Assembly (NCBI RefSeq): GCF_000315625.1
Contig: NW_005434655.1
Span: 618,807 to 651,790 of the forward strand
Source: Guillardia theta CCMP2712
Lineage: Eukaryota; Cryptophyceae; Pyrenomonadales; Geminigeraceae
Reading direction: 5' to 3'
DNA: 32,984 bases
Below, piece after piece: positions 20,156 through 31,060 of the stretch (positions are counted from its first letter, which is position 1; each line of letters opens with the position of its first letter). The translations under genes and the position numbers were made by a program. Under the pieces are notes generated by a model. That model ran no database searches and was not told the origin of the DNA. It saw only the letters and a program-made list of their open reading frames with translations.

Positions 20156-21076
20156 ATGGACTTCCTCTCTGCCGACAACCTGGCAGGACAGAACCTTCTA
20201 TCCATCGTGTCCAGAGGGTCTGCCATCATCGCCGAGCTGCTGCGTCTCAGTGACAACATCCCGTCGGTCTTCTATCTCGCCGACAAGGCTGACCAGGCCA
20301 AGTATGGGCCCCTCCTACATGACTTCTCGTACCTGCGGAACATGGAGCTCTACGAGAATCGGATCAGCTCGGACCCTCTCCTCATCGACCTCGACGAGGA
20401 GTTCCGTGAGAGTCACATGCAGCTGCTCGAGCGATTCTTCAAGCTGTTCGAATCGGTGTACAAGTACGTGAAGGACCTGACTAGATACCTGGAGGACGTG
20501 GAGGAGGGGGTCTACATTCAGCACAGAATCGAAGACATACTGGCAAGCGACAGCGGCAAGCAGCTGCTAGCAGAGGCCTACTACCTCTATGGCTTGATGC
20601 TCACCCTGATGGACAACAGGATCGAGGGTCCCGTCAGAGAGCGTATGCTCATCTGCTACTACAGGTACAAGGGGTCCTCCGACAGCCACAGTGCCGTATG
20701 CAACATTTTCCGCAGCTCGGGGTACCTTCCTTCCTCCCAGAAGAGGCCTCCTCGGTACCCCGAGGATTTCTTTGCTCGACTGGCTCCTCCGATCCCCGTG
20801 GCTCGGATGGTGATCAACAGGCTGCGATCCGACGATATTTACAGCCAGATGAAGGAGTGGCCGAACCCGGAGCATCGGTGCACTGCCTTGGCGACTCAGG
20901 CAGCGATCTTGTACATTATTCTCTTCTTCGTTCCGGACATCCTTCACAAGGAGTTTGCGACGATGAGAGAGATTGTCGACAAACACTTCTCTGACAACTG
21001 GGTGAGTGAAGCTACGGAGATGATGTCGATACAACGCAAAATGTTGTTGTTGTTGTTGTTGTTGGTGGTGGTGTTG

Positions 21077-21108
<32 letters not shown>

Positions 21109-21180
21109 GTTGGTGTTGTTGTTGGTGTTGTTGTTGGTGGTGGTGATGTGGTGGTGGTGGTGGTGGTGGTGTTGTTGTTG

Positions 21181-21212
<32 letters not shown>

Positions 21213-24158
21213 GGTGGTGGTGGTGGTGGTGGTGGTGCCTCTGGTAATCTGCTGGTGCTGCTGTCAGTTGGTGGTGGTTCAGTAGAGGAGAGCGATGGCT
21301 CCGACTTCTCGCTCATCTTCTTTGCCAGGTCATCTCCTTCTACATGGGTTTCGTCGTCGATCTCAGTGTCATGTGGGAGCCGTACAAGGCAGCATCCTCC
21401 GCCCTCAAGAACACGACGGAGACGAAGCTAGTTAAGGAGATCCATCGGACGCAGCTGGAGCGAGTGGAGGAGCAGCTGAAGCAGCTCAGCGAGTACCTGA
21501 CTGAGGGCATCTTGGTCGAGGAGTTCATCCTTGACCAGGGGCACAAGATCCTCAATTGCCTCCGGAACTCGAACGCAGCTATCCGCTGGACGATGCTGCA
21601 CCGGAACTGCAAGAACAAGAAGCTCAGGGACGTGATCAGCGCCGGGCCCAACCCCGAGAAGATCCTGCTGCTCCTCATGCGGACGGCCCAGCTGGAGTTC
21701 AAGGTTGGGGACCTGTATAAGGCGCTGCTGGAGGGGAAGGAGACGAGGTGGAAGAAGGCGAAGGAGGAGTGCGAGGACAGGCTGAGGGAGCTCTCGCACT
21801 TCTTCTCGGGGGACCAGATGCTGACGAGGGCAACGAAGGATGAGAAGCTCAAGGATTGGTTCGCCAGCCTTGCGGCTGAAGTCTCCTCCCTAGATCACCA
21901 GGACTCGACGCTGGCAGGGAGGAAGATGCAGCAGCTGGCAGCAGCGCTGGAGGACGTGGAGCAATTCCACCAGATCGAGACGAACTCGCATGTGAAGCAC
22001 TTCCTGGCGGACGCGCGGTCGTTTCTGAAGCAGATGGTGAGGATAGTGAACGTGAAGGAACAGATGCTCATTACCCTGGCGTCCATCGGGGACCTGAGCT
22101 ACGCCTTTGACATCATCTCCGACTACGTCCACCTCATGCACCAGCAGATCAAGCGGGACCCCTTCTCCGTCCTCCTCCTCCGCGCCACCTTCCTCAAGCT
22201 CGCGTCTGTGCTCGAGCTTCCACTGATCCGCATCAACCAGGCAGGGAGCGAGGACCTGACGAGCGTGGCCGAGTACTACAGCAGCCAGCTGGTGGCGTTT
22301 GTGCGGAGGGTGCTGGAGGTCATCCCGGTCAACGTCTTCCTCATCCTCAACGAGATCATTAGCGTGCAGACGAGCTCGATGAAGCAGATCCCCTCCCGCC
22401 TCGAGCGCGCGCAGCTCAAGGAGTACGCGCAGATGGAGGAGCGATACAAGCTCGCGCGCTCCACCCACCAGGTCTCCGTCTTCACCGAGGGCATCCTCGC
22501 CATGGAGAAGACGCTCATGGGGATCGTGGAGGTTGACCCGAAGCAGCTGCTGCAGGAGGGGATCCGGAAGGAGCTGGTGCGGCAGATCTCCATGGCCCTC
22601 CACGGCATCCTCATCTTCTCGAGCGGCAAGGTAGAGGAGTTCGAGATGCGCCTTGAGGAGCTGAGGAGAAACTTGGACGGGTTCCGGCTGTCGTTCGAGT
22701 ACATCTCAGACTATATCAACCTCTACGGGCTCAAGATCTGGCAGGAGGAGTTTACAAGGATCATAGACTTCAACGTGGAGCAGGAGTGCAACGTGTTCCT
22801 CAAGAAGAAGACCTATCCCTGGGACAGCAGGTTCCAGTCCACCGCCATTCCCATCCCCCTCTTTGCTCCCGTCGACGAACACTCGGTCTCCTTCGTCGGC
22901 CGCCTGCTCCGCGAGATCCTCCTGCAGACGGACTCGCACAAGTCCTTGTTCCTCACCTCTCACAGCGGCTGGTTCGACATGAGCGGCCGGGAGATCTTCG
23001 GCATCAGGACTTGCGCCATCCTGCACCGCAGCTTGGGCACAGCTGGGATCAGGGGGCTGGACAAGACCATCTCCTTCATGATCGTCCGCGATCTCAACGA
23101 CGTCATGCGCTTCTACCGCCGCCAGGTGCTCGAGGGCCTCAAGGTCCTCCTCCCCGAGCTGCAGAGCGAGCTGAACCCCACCACAACCCTCCCCGCCATG
23201 GCCGCTCGGATCTACAGCAACGCGCTCGCCCGCACCAGCCGCCTCTGGCCGTGGCTGTCAGATGTTCTCGCGCGCATTGGACAGGCCCAGCTGCTCCGAC
23301 GGCAGTTTGCGGCCGAGCTGAACTTCGTGGGAAAGTTGGACTCGGCGACACTCTCAGGTGAGGTGAACGATGAGCTGGGAGAAAGGTGGAGTTGGAGGAG
23401 AGGCTGGGGCAGAGACCGGGGCAGGAGGAGGAAGAGGAGGAAGAGGAGGAGAAGACAAGGAGGAGGAGGGAGAGTTGAGATGGAGGAGGAGGAGGAGGAG
23501 GAGGAGGAGGAGGAGGAAGAGGAGGAGGAGGAGGAGGAGGAGGAGGAGGATTGACGGGGTGAGAGAGGTGGGGGTGGAGTTGGGGATCTGAGGGCCTGCG
23601 GCAGGAGCGCTGGAGGTGATGAACCAGGCCCTCCTCAGCGACATCGCGATGCACTACAAGCAGCCGGAGACTCACGCGTACCCTTCGGAAGAGAAGCAGC
23701 TGCTGCCCCAGCTCGCTCCCTTCCTCGACGCCCTGGGGTTGTCGTCCCCAATGCTCAAGATCTACGTGACCACGGAGCCGCTGGAGGGGATCGCCTGCTT
23801 CATCGCCCTCTTCGTCATCTCCCTCGCTCCCATCCTGAGCTACAACAAGAAGCTGGGGACCCTGCAGGTTAAGGATCGCAACCTCACCCTCGACGGCTCC
23901 ACCATCATCGTCGGCGTCGCCACCTTCCTGCGGCAGTTCCACTCGTCGAACACCCACAAGTTCATCGCCTACCTCGCCCAGTACGTTCGCTGTCAGGTAA
24001 TCATCACCTCCAAGGACGCGAAGCTGCAGGAGCTCCCGGGCGAGGTCGCCAGCATCCTCATCTTCCTTGACGAGTTCTGCCGCTATGGGGAGATCAGCAG
24101 GTCGCTCGTCCGTCAGCACCTGCCCCCCTACGTGTTTGATAAGTTTCCTGTGCAGTGA
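20156..24158 (+). CDS. WASHC5: Strumpellin, WASH complex subunit 5
   Basis: Core subunit of the WASH complex, which activates Arp2/3 to build branched actin on endosomes and drives cargo sorting. Three exons (20156-21001, 21329-23357, 23605-24158) join in phase to about 1142 residues, close to the 1159 of the human protein, so the gene is complete. Recognition rests on collinear similarity over the whole length: start MDFLSADNLAGQNLLSIVSR, then SAIIAELLRLSDNIPSVFYL, LDEEFRESHMQLLERFFKL, VRERMLICYYRY and MREIVDKHFSDNW. The middle has YLTEGILVEEFILDQ, LRNSNAAIRWTMLH and SDYINLYGLKIWQEEF. The end has ACGI-like ALGLSSPMLKIYVTTEPL and VFDKFPVQ. The protein is all-helical and cytosolic. The ATG follows GCAGCAACATGG. 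Both introns carry long microsatellites, whereas the exons are clean. This implies a complete WASH complex (WASH1, FAM21, SWIP, CCDC53 homologues) elsewhere in the genome. Confidence 0.96.
21043..21239. repeat. GTT/GGT trinucleotide microsatellite in strumpellin intron 1
   Basis: Alternating blocks of (GTT)n and (GGT)n fill about 200 nt of the 327-nt intron 21002-21328. They are open in frame but end in a stop, and the true acceptor TTTGCCAG restores strumpellin similarity at 21329. Confidence 0.95.
23415..23553. repeat. GAG/GGA microsatellite in strumpellin intron 2
   Basis: Purine-only sequence, pure (GAG)n from about 23481 to 23550, inside intron 23358-23604. Read through, it would encode poly-Glu and then stop. 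The downstream acceptor at 23604 resumes strumpellin similarity in phase. Confidence 0.92.
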
Positions 24159-24443
24159 AGCCTGTAGCTTGTTCTGTCCCTCTTCTTTACTTTTATTCCT
24201 TTCTTATCACCATATACATCCCTCCTCCTCCTCCCTCCCTCCATCTATCCATCCACCTTCCCCCTCCTTCCTTCTCCCTTCCTCCCTCCCTCTCCCTTTC
24301 TCCCTCTTCTTCCGCGGCGTCGCCATGCTCTACCGCACGTTGGCTCTCCTCCCGGCCTTCGGTCCAGCTTTCTCTGCTGTCCATCGCGTGAGCAGGATGA
24401 GCAAACCGCTCGTCCCTTACCTGCTCTGGCCATGCTGGGGTTG

Positions 24444-27400
24444 CTAGCTGCCCGCCGCCCTCCATAGCATGTCAGGTCGACAGGAGAGGAGCAGAAGAAC
24501 AAGAACATGACAAGAGGACGACGAAGAGAGGAGGGAAGGAAGAGGGGAGAGAAGGTAGTGAGGGTTGAGCAGGTTGATGATATAGTCCAAGGGATCATTA
24601 GAGCGAAGAGACTGCGCGGCAAGAGGAGGAAGAGGAAGGAGGGCGACAAGGAAGAGAGAGGAGGAAGGGGAGGACGGGAGGGGAAGGAGGGCACGGAAGG
24701 AGGGCGGAGGAGAGTCACCTGCTACCGGCGGTTTCTTTGCTGCTTTCTCAGTACTCAGCGACTCCAGCAGCTGGTTTTGCTTCTCCAGCTGACTTTGCAT
24801 CGATTGCCTGCTCGGGTGTCACCAAGAAATCTGCTCCTCCTCCCACGTCCTCCTCCCTCCTTCTCTCCCTCACATCTGCGCGACAAGGGCGTCATATGCC
24901 TCTTGCGACACTGAGCCAGCTTGACTGGGAGTGTAGGAGGAGCCCTGCACGCCGTATCCTCCTCCAGGGAAGTACACCTCCGTCTCCACCGAGCTCCTAG
25001 CCGAGCTCATTTGTCGGGGGTCCAGAGGAGCCGCTAGCGCATGGCCAGGAGCAAGAGACCGCTGCGGAGGAATGAGCACGGGAAGTAGCGAGGGAGGGGA
25101 GGCAACCATGACAGGAGGATGTGAATCAGCGTAGGCGTTGTGATAGTCCTGATGGAAATCGTGTAGAGGAGGGTCATGGTGAACTCGGGGAGGAGCTGGG
25201 AAGCATCGGTCAGAACTCCCCTCAGTCATCGTTGCTGCCTCCTGACCTTCTGATCTCGTTGGAGCTTGCGGAGGATGAGAGGGAGCTGAGCCTGGCAGGA
25301 GGAAGGGACACCTTGGGTCAGCGACGGCAGAGCAGGAAGGTGAGAGTCACCCCTGTCATCGGCGTCGGAGAAGAAGGAGGAGTTTCCGCTGAGCCTCCGG
25401 GACCGCGCGCTGTCCCCCGTCCGGCTCCTCTCCTTCTCCCGGATCTGATAGAAACCCTCACAAGCATGTAGAGGCAGGAGGTTCAAGCACGCTCCACCTG
25501 CTGCATCAGCTCCTCCCTGTACGACTTCTTCCTGTCCTCGGCCTCGTACCATTGCTTGACGTCCCGTTCTCCCCAGTGCATGCTGCTGACCTGAAGCAGA
25601 CGATATGACTCAGGCATCCTCTTCCTTAACATCTTCTTCCTCCTCTCCCTGAACATCTTCTTCCTCCTCCTCTCCCTTAACGTCTTCTTCCTCCTCCTCT
25701 TCCTGAACGTCTTCTTCCTCCTCCTCTCCCTTTCCCTCCTCCTCCCCCTCTCCCCCTCCCTCCCCCTCCTCCTCTCCCTTTCCCTCCTCCTCCTCCTCCC
25801 CCCTTCCTCTCCCCCTCCCTCCCCCTCCTCCTCTCCCTTTCCCTCCTCCTCCTCCTTCCCCCTTCCTCTCCCTCCTCCTCTCCCTCCTCCCTCAGCTACC
25901 TTGCCCGCAGCTTCCTTGAGGCCAGGAGATGTCGGGTTCTCTGGAACGATTATAGATGTCGGCTGACAATTGCGATCAGATTGAACGAGCCACACTGAAG
26001 CAGAGCATGATACTCGATTAGCCTGGCTCCTGCTCCTGTCCTGTCCGCCCTGATTCTTCTCTTGAATCTGACGATCAAGCTCTGCCTTGTACCTGCAATC
26101 ATCATCATCAACACCTCCACCTCCACCTCCACCTCCAATCGCAACAAACCAGCATTAGCACCATATTAATCATTATCACGAGCATCACCACGACCGTGAA
26201 CTTCGTCGTCATCATCATGATCATCGTCATCGTCTTCATCTCCATCTCCATCATCATCTCCATCCTGCCCCCTCATCATGATCATCGTCATCATCATCAT
26301 CACCATCATCATCATCACCATCATCATCATCATCCACATGTTGTCAGCACCTTCGTTGCTGTTCATGCCGAGATTCACGGCTGTCAGAGTAGCTCGAGGT
26401 ACGGTTCCGTGGCTCTCCGAAGCTCATCACAGAGCTGCTGCTCCCTGGGCCGGTGCCCTTGGCATGATCGTCTGCTGCCATTCCCTGCTCATCGATCAGC
26501 CCTGACGTGCCTGACTGAAGGAAAACGTCAAACCTGATATCCATCGTAGCCACGATAGTCCTGAGGAGCGTCGTAGTTCCTGGGTTCCCGTCAGGGATTG
26601 CTCAGTGCGCAGCTAGATATGGCAACCTGTTGGGCAGCTGCGATCTCAAGTCATCGTGATAGCTTCGCTCGTTGTCAAAGGGTTGCATCCTCTTGCTGTC
26701 GTAAGGAGCTTGATCGCTCCCGTCCGACACAATCCGGTGCGATCGGGCAACGTTCACTGCAGAGCCGCGCGGAGGAGAGTAAACGGAGCTGGCGTCTTGA
26801 GCAAAGAGTCAGTTACCAAGGAGGAGGAGGAGGAGAAAGAACAACCATCTCCTCCACCATCTGCAAGCGAGTGATAGTCACTGGTCGTTTGTCTGATGCT
26901 TCAGCTGTATGACATGCGTCAGTGAGTTGTCAAAGAAGATTTCGGCCTTTTACATAACGAACAGCAGTGGATTCATCAGCTCCTAAGATCTGCGCATCAA
27001 GCTTCTGGTCCTTCCCGAAAACATGCCAGGAGGACTCGTCTTTATGCTTCGAGAGTGCCTGGAACCTGTCGTTACACACGAGTCCATGTCGTTGTTGTCG
27101 TCACCGATAACTCATTGATGAGGATCGGGTCTGCAAGTTCTCCATGATAGCTCTTCTTGTGCGTACCTTGGTGTCCGCATCAAATTATCGCTCAAGTAAC
27201 AATCCTCCTCACCATTGCTCCTTCCTCCTATCGCACCAGGAGCTTGAGGGGCAGGGAACCTCGATCTTGCTTCCTGTTCATAACATTCCGATCAGTCTTC
27301 CAGGATCAGCAGAGTTTGGGGAGGGCAACGAAGGCAAGAGGAGCGTGCGAAGTTGTCCTCTGCATGGGGACACTTGTCAACCTGTGCTGATTGCTGGATG

Positions 27401-27447
27401 ATCTCGTCCGCCGTCCTCTCCTTCTTCCTCCCCCGTATCGCCGCCAT
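24444..27447 (-). CDS. Charged, proline-rich multi-exon protein with CSPP1/CCDC66-like motifs
   Basis: Start at ATG 27447 (MAAIRGRKKERTADEIIQQS), then exons near 27273-27237, 27050-26950, 26790-26600, 26580-26535, 26510-26350, 26092-25498, 25444-25327, 25267-25247, 25195-24877, 24810-24722 and 24630-24444. The exact borders of the middle exons are uncertain. Two copies of a tyrosine-led helix motif occur: YKAELDRQIQEKNQ at 26091 and YREELMQQIREKERS split by the 53-nt intron at 25497-25445. A weaker third is YHDDLRSQL. This Y-x-x-x-L-x-x-Q-I-x-E-K pattern is, to my knowledge, typical of the centrosome and cilium proteins CSPP1 and CCDC66, so a microtubule or basal-body role is possible. The rest is Pro/Ser-rich (APPRVHHDPPLHDF, EVYFPGGGYG), with a C-terminal helix QSQLEKQNQLLESLSTEKA. 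The gene converges on strumpellin. Confidence 0.6.
25625..25910. repeat. 27-nt minisatellite and CCCTCC repeat inside the CSPP1-like gene
   Basis: 25625-25735 contains about four copies of a 27-nt unit (AACGTCTTCTTCCTCCTCCT and variants), encoding on the minus strand a 9-residue unit like RRRKKTFRE. 25736-25900 is TCCCCCTCC/CCTCCTCC simple sequence. The minus-strand frame runs open through the whole block, linking two clearly coding stretches, so it may be either translated or an in-frame intron. Confidence 0.75.
26098..26340. repeat. ATC/CAT and CACCTC microsatellite in an intron
   Basis: Plus-strand ATCATCATC and CACCTCCACCTCC runs fill the intron just upstream of the YKAELDRQIQEK exon of the minus-strand gene. 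They give His- or Met/Asp-rich frames that I reject as coding. Confidence 0.9.
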
Positions 27448-27851
27448 CGAGAGCCCGGTGGAACAGACCACCCCCTTCTGCACTTGACCCCATATCGGTG
27501 TATCACCCTACCATTTCATGAGTGTACCCCACAAAGTAATATTTAAGTACCCCCTTCTCATCTACTATTTGATCACCCCACCCTATCTTTTTCAGTTCAT
27601 GTTTGCACCCTACCCTCTACCAATAGGAGAAAGTCATGAGGGATCATAACCGATGTAGCGCAGGCACACTGGTCTGTGCTGAGTACTCAGGGCGGCCTGC
27701 CCAAGGCGATCGGCGTCCGGGGCCCGGCCCGGCTCGGCTCTCGGAACCGGCCGAAAAAAAATTGACAAGGGGATGACTGAAAACGGCCGCTCCTCGCGCA
27801 CTGCGCAGGCGGCTGTGGGGAGCAAGGAGTCATTCCGGTGGGGAGGAGCGC
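27448..27851. promoter_or_regulatory. Divergent intergenic region with TACCCC field and GC-rich palindromes
   Basis: About 400 nt between two divergent starts. 27482-27640 carries spaced runs such as CACCCTACC, TACCCC, GTACCCCC, CACCCCACCCT and CACCCTACCCTC, like the field at 7190-7640. 27690-27750 holds GTGCTGAGTACTCAGGGC and CCGGGGCCCGGCCCGG. An A8 tract, CCGAAAAAAAATTGAC, lies at 27751-27766, about 86 nt before the plus-strand ATG. It probably contains both promoters. Confidence 0.5.
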
Positions 27852-28818
27852 ATGTCGGCCCTGTGGCACTGGACAGGGATGTCGAAGGAGGAGCTGGAGA
27901 TGAAGATATTTGGAGGAGGGGACGGAGAGCTGCGGTCATCGGCGAGCTATGCAATGAGTGCTGTCAGCGGCAGCGATCATGGGAGAAACTGGGAGGACCA
28001 ATCGCGCGCCACGCGTGCGCATGATCGAATTCCAGCCGCAGCTGAGATGATAGTGAGCCACGATTTTTTGCAGGGGAAAAGGTTGACGATGATTTATATG
28101 TGGAACTATGTGGATTCTGATCGTTCAACCATCAGGCTTGCTGGAGTACAAGATTTTGATAAGAAGATATCAGGGGGACAGAACCTTTATGTCAATAGAA
28201 GAAGTGCAAAGGAAACAAACAAATTCTTGCTCCAGGTAGGCCTCGCTGCTCATTGAATTCATACCCTAAATGCTGCGCACAGCAAATGGAAAATGAGCTG
28301 TTGCAGTGCAGAGGCAGAAATGCAGACCAGCTGGCAAGTACTCTGACTGAGATCGACAAAATGTACGACAGGAAGCTTCAACGCGAAATCGAAAAGTGCC
28401 ACCAAAACTATCACACCCAACTAAGCTCAAGTCTCGCCTCCCTGAGGGCTTACAGGCAAAATCAGGATCGTTGGCATCAGGTGACTTTTGCACAATGTGA
28501 CCGAAAAGTTTTTGACGGTGATGAAAGGAATCTTTCTTGCAAGTCATTTCTATTCATGACGAACAGAATTGGCCGATCCAACAGGCAAAAACCCCGATGG
28601 AAAATTCTTCCAGGATTGCAGACAGCCAGTTTAAGATTCACGATCTCCGACATAATGCAGAAAACCTCTACAACGGATTTCAGAAAATCCCGTCCAAGAC
28701 TCCCTTACCTCATCGACAGCAGTACGTTTCAGATTCCTGGAGAAAAGAAGCAAGCGCCCTCCGGTTCGGTCCCTTGTATCCTGTTGCTGACCACCAGGAA
28801 TCTTTGATGTGGATATGA
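27852..28818 (+). CDS. Unrecognised helical protein, three exons
   Basis: Exons 27852-28235, 28283-28480 and 28567-28818 join in phase to about 277 residues. The start MSALWHWTGMSKEELEMKIF is followed by a polar segment and a predicted helical middle (DQLASTLTEIDKMYDRKLQR, then IEKCHQNYHTQLSSSLASLR). The C-terminal part is basic and unstructured-looking (HDLRHNAENLYNGFQKIPSK), ending in ESLMWI. There is no signal peptide or membrane segment. No family is recognised. It could be a structural coiled-coil protein. Introns are 47 and 86 nt with good borders, which supports a real gene. Confidence 0.65.
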
Positions 28819-29686
28819 CAATCACGAGTGGGACGAGACGACGGGGGCCAAATTTTCTAGCACATACCTAAACCAGCTTTAGCATGACTGAAGATGCAAT
28901 GGTGAACTTTGCTAAATTGCTGATCCCAATTGACTGCAAGAAAACAATTCACGGGCGGAGTTCAAGCGTTAAAGTTTGTCTCATCGTGGAATGCTTAGCA
29001 CGGGGGTTCCCTTCGTCAAGCAGAGGATAGTGCTGTACAGGCAGAAACAAAACCTTCTTCTGCTGTGCAAATTGCACTGGAAGGAGCACAGAGTATCAGT
29101 CATGGATATGGAGAGATCTGATGGGAATGCTGAGGCAGGAGGAGGCTCTCGAGAACAGTTTCTTTGAACACGCTTTCATCCTAAGATGAGATCTTGGGGT
29201 CAAAATGCAAAAAAAATCGCACAATCGCGAAGGACAACCAATACAACGAAGAAGTGTCAAAATGTTCACTGATTCAATTTAGAGGCATTTGCATTCATTC
29301 TCTTCGCAATTCTTGGCGCAATCGCCTCTGCTCTCTCTCGACGTTTGAAATAGCCATGTTTGTGTCTGACAACATACGTTCTAGAGTCGATAGCTCTGTG
29401 ATTCGAAGAAAAGAAAAGAGTATTCACAAGAATTAAAACACCGTCAGCTATGTAACAAAGATATAGTTCATTGAAATTTCCTTGCGTGGCTCTCGCGTGT
29501 CGCTCCGCTGCCTCATTCATCTCATTCGAAATGTCTGCCATAGTCCTTGTGGACTTGTATTTCAGTACAAGGGTTGTCGCATTTCAGACGAAAGCAGAGA
29601 TTAACGCAACCTTTCAAACGAAGTCGCTGACACCTCAGATTTTGTCTTGAGACTGCGAAATTTCATTTTTAATCTGCAAGCTGCAC
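28819..29686. other. Region between convergent genes with possible unassigned exons
   Basis: About 870 nt between two stops. The plus strand at about 29040-29167 reads RQKQNLLLLCKLHWKEHRVS after an AG and may be an extra 3' exon of the upstream gene. The minus strand at 29541-29480 reads DISNEMNEAAERHARATQGN after ATGGCAG, and 29670-29640 has a short helical stretch. These could be alternative 3' exons of the minus-strand coiled-coil gene. None could be joined in phase with confidence. Confidence 0.35.
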
Positions 29687-30557
29687 TTAGTATTGCTTCA
29701 AAACTGCGACAAAAATTCCTGTGCAGTGTTGCTTCTCTATCCTGTCACGTTCAAAGTCAACGATGTCTATTGCAAAGCTTTTTCGTACTTTCAAAGCCTG
29801 TCGCATGGCTTCGTTTTCAATCTTCACTTCATGTTCATAATCTTCGAGTCCTTGGATATCTGCTCCTAATTGCTTCTTGTCAACATGTGCCATCGCACGC
29901 TTAAGCATCCGAAGTTTGGTAATCTGCTCCAACGATCAAACGTTTTTGCAAACAAATGATTGGGACAATTGGATGTGCAGGAAATGCAATAGAGAGAGGA
30001 CAATACATAGTTCACACCTCTTGAGAATTTTGGAAATATTTCTTTGCATCTTTCTTGGCTGATTCCATGACGAATGAACAAATTTTTGAGGTTTCATCAT
30101 ACAGCTTGAAAAGACGGATCTTGTGACTTATTTTTCGATGAATTTGCTTGATCTTTTTGCCTAGCATGTCATCTTCTTTCATCAGTTGGTTGAATGTCAT
30201 CGACTTTTCCAGCATCATTTTCTCTGTTTCGAGGACTTTGACCCTCAGCTCGCTGTTGGACTGTTTTCTCAAATTCGCCAACAAGGTCATCCTGCATTGA
30301 GAGAATTCGATTTTGTCTTTCAAATACAGAACGAACCTGTCCAAGTTCTCTTGAAGACCTTCATTCCTCTTTAATTCGGATGAGATGGACTCTTCAGCCT
30401 GAAGCACGTCAACCAAATCTGCTTTACACAACTACAACATCTTTCAATCATTATTGGATCGCCATATCTCTTCTCCATTGACATCATATGACAAGACGAC
30501 CTCAGCATGAAATACCTTGAGCGTCTTCTCGATCAAGAAGGTCGCAGCATCTGCCAT
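29687..30557 (-). CDS. Unrecognised coiled-coil protein
   Basis: Three exons (30557-30516, 30431-30018, 29923-29687) join in phase to about 230 residues. Start MADAATFLIEKTLK is followed by LCKADLVDVLQAEESISSEL and nearly continuous heptads (LDRFVLYLKDKIEF, VLETEKMMLEKSMTFNQLMK, KIKQIHRKISHKIRLFKL). The last exon continues with ITKLRMLKRAMAHVDKKQLG and DYEHEVKIENEAMRQALKV. The frame stops at 29687 after AVLKQY. The sequence TACTAAG, a branch-point-like motif, overlaps this stop, so splicing to further exons is possible. It is cytosolic and without a recognisable domain. An A8 tract lies 15-33 nt upstream of the ATG. Confidence 0.65.
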
Positions 30558-30571
30558 GGCGCAGCCTAAGG

Positions 30572-31060
30572 CCACAAACTTTTTTTTGGCGCCAGATCGG
30601 ACAACTAGGCTTGACTCAGCCTCCGCTCCGACTGACACGAGTCACGGCTCACCCCGGGCGGGCCGGCCCGGCCGGCCCGGGCCGCGTTCAACGAGTCCGG
30701 AAGTTCCGGAGACTCGACCGTCCGATCGAGTCCGAACATCCGATCGACGCAGTCAGAGTCTTCGGGCGGGCCCGGCGGGCATCCGGGGCTAGTATGAGTG
30801 CCTCCGTCCGAGGCTGAATAGTTCGACCGTACTCAGAGTCCCGGAGCCATACAAGGCCCGGTCTGAACTCTGTGCGGACGCCCGCCGGTTATACCCGCTG
30901 TGGACACCCGGCGGTCTGACCACTGAGTCACGCTACTGTACTCAGGCTATCAGTAACTACCCGGCCCCGGCGGCACTTCACGGACTCGCAACTTCGCTGT
31001 CCGAACTCGCCGGGCCCGGGCCACTGTCACTGGCATGAGTAATAATCGTCCAGCTAATTA
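30572..31060. promoter_or_regulatory. GC-rich palindromic island between divergent genes
   Basis: It starts with an A8 tract on the minus strand (GGCGCCAAAAAAAAGTTTG at 30592-30574) and continues for about 430 nt of very GC-rich DNA. There are nested GGCCGG/CCCGGG palindromes (30655-30692, and CGGGCCCGGGCC at 31011-31022) and many GAGTC/GACTC/ACTCAG words, including TGACTCA at 30613 and TGAGTCA at 30924. It resembles the island upstream of the kinesin-like gene. It is probably promoter DNA, and no coding sequence is supported. Confidence 0.5.

Noticed and set aside
21002-21247. Read-through of strumpellin exon 1 into the GTT/GGT repeat
   Set aside because: A GTGAGT donor follows the conserved DNW residues, and similarity resumes exactly after TTTGCCAG at 21329. 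The read-through ends in a stop after a poly-Leu/Val/Trp string.
21890-22603. Minus-strand open frames of 140-240 codons inside strumpellin
   Set aside because: They are antisense shadows of the strongly conserved strumpellin exon 2. Their Leu/His/Asp-rich translation is what GC-rich coding DNA gives on the other strand.
26166-26378. Met/Asp-rich minus-strand frame and His-rich plus-strand frame
   Set aside because: Both are products of the ATC/CAT microsatellite within an intron.
30517-30817. Plus-strand frames of 68-91 codons over the GC island
   Set aside because: They run antisense to the first exon of the coiled-coil gene and then through palindromic GC-rich DNA, giving an Arg/Pro/Gly-rich translation without any domain.
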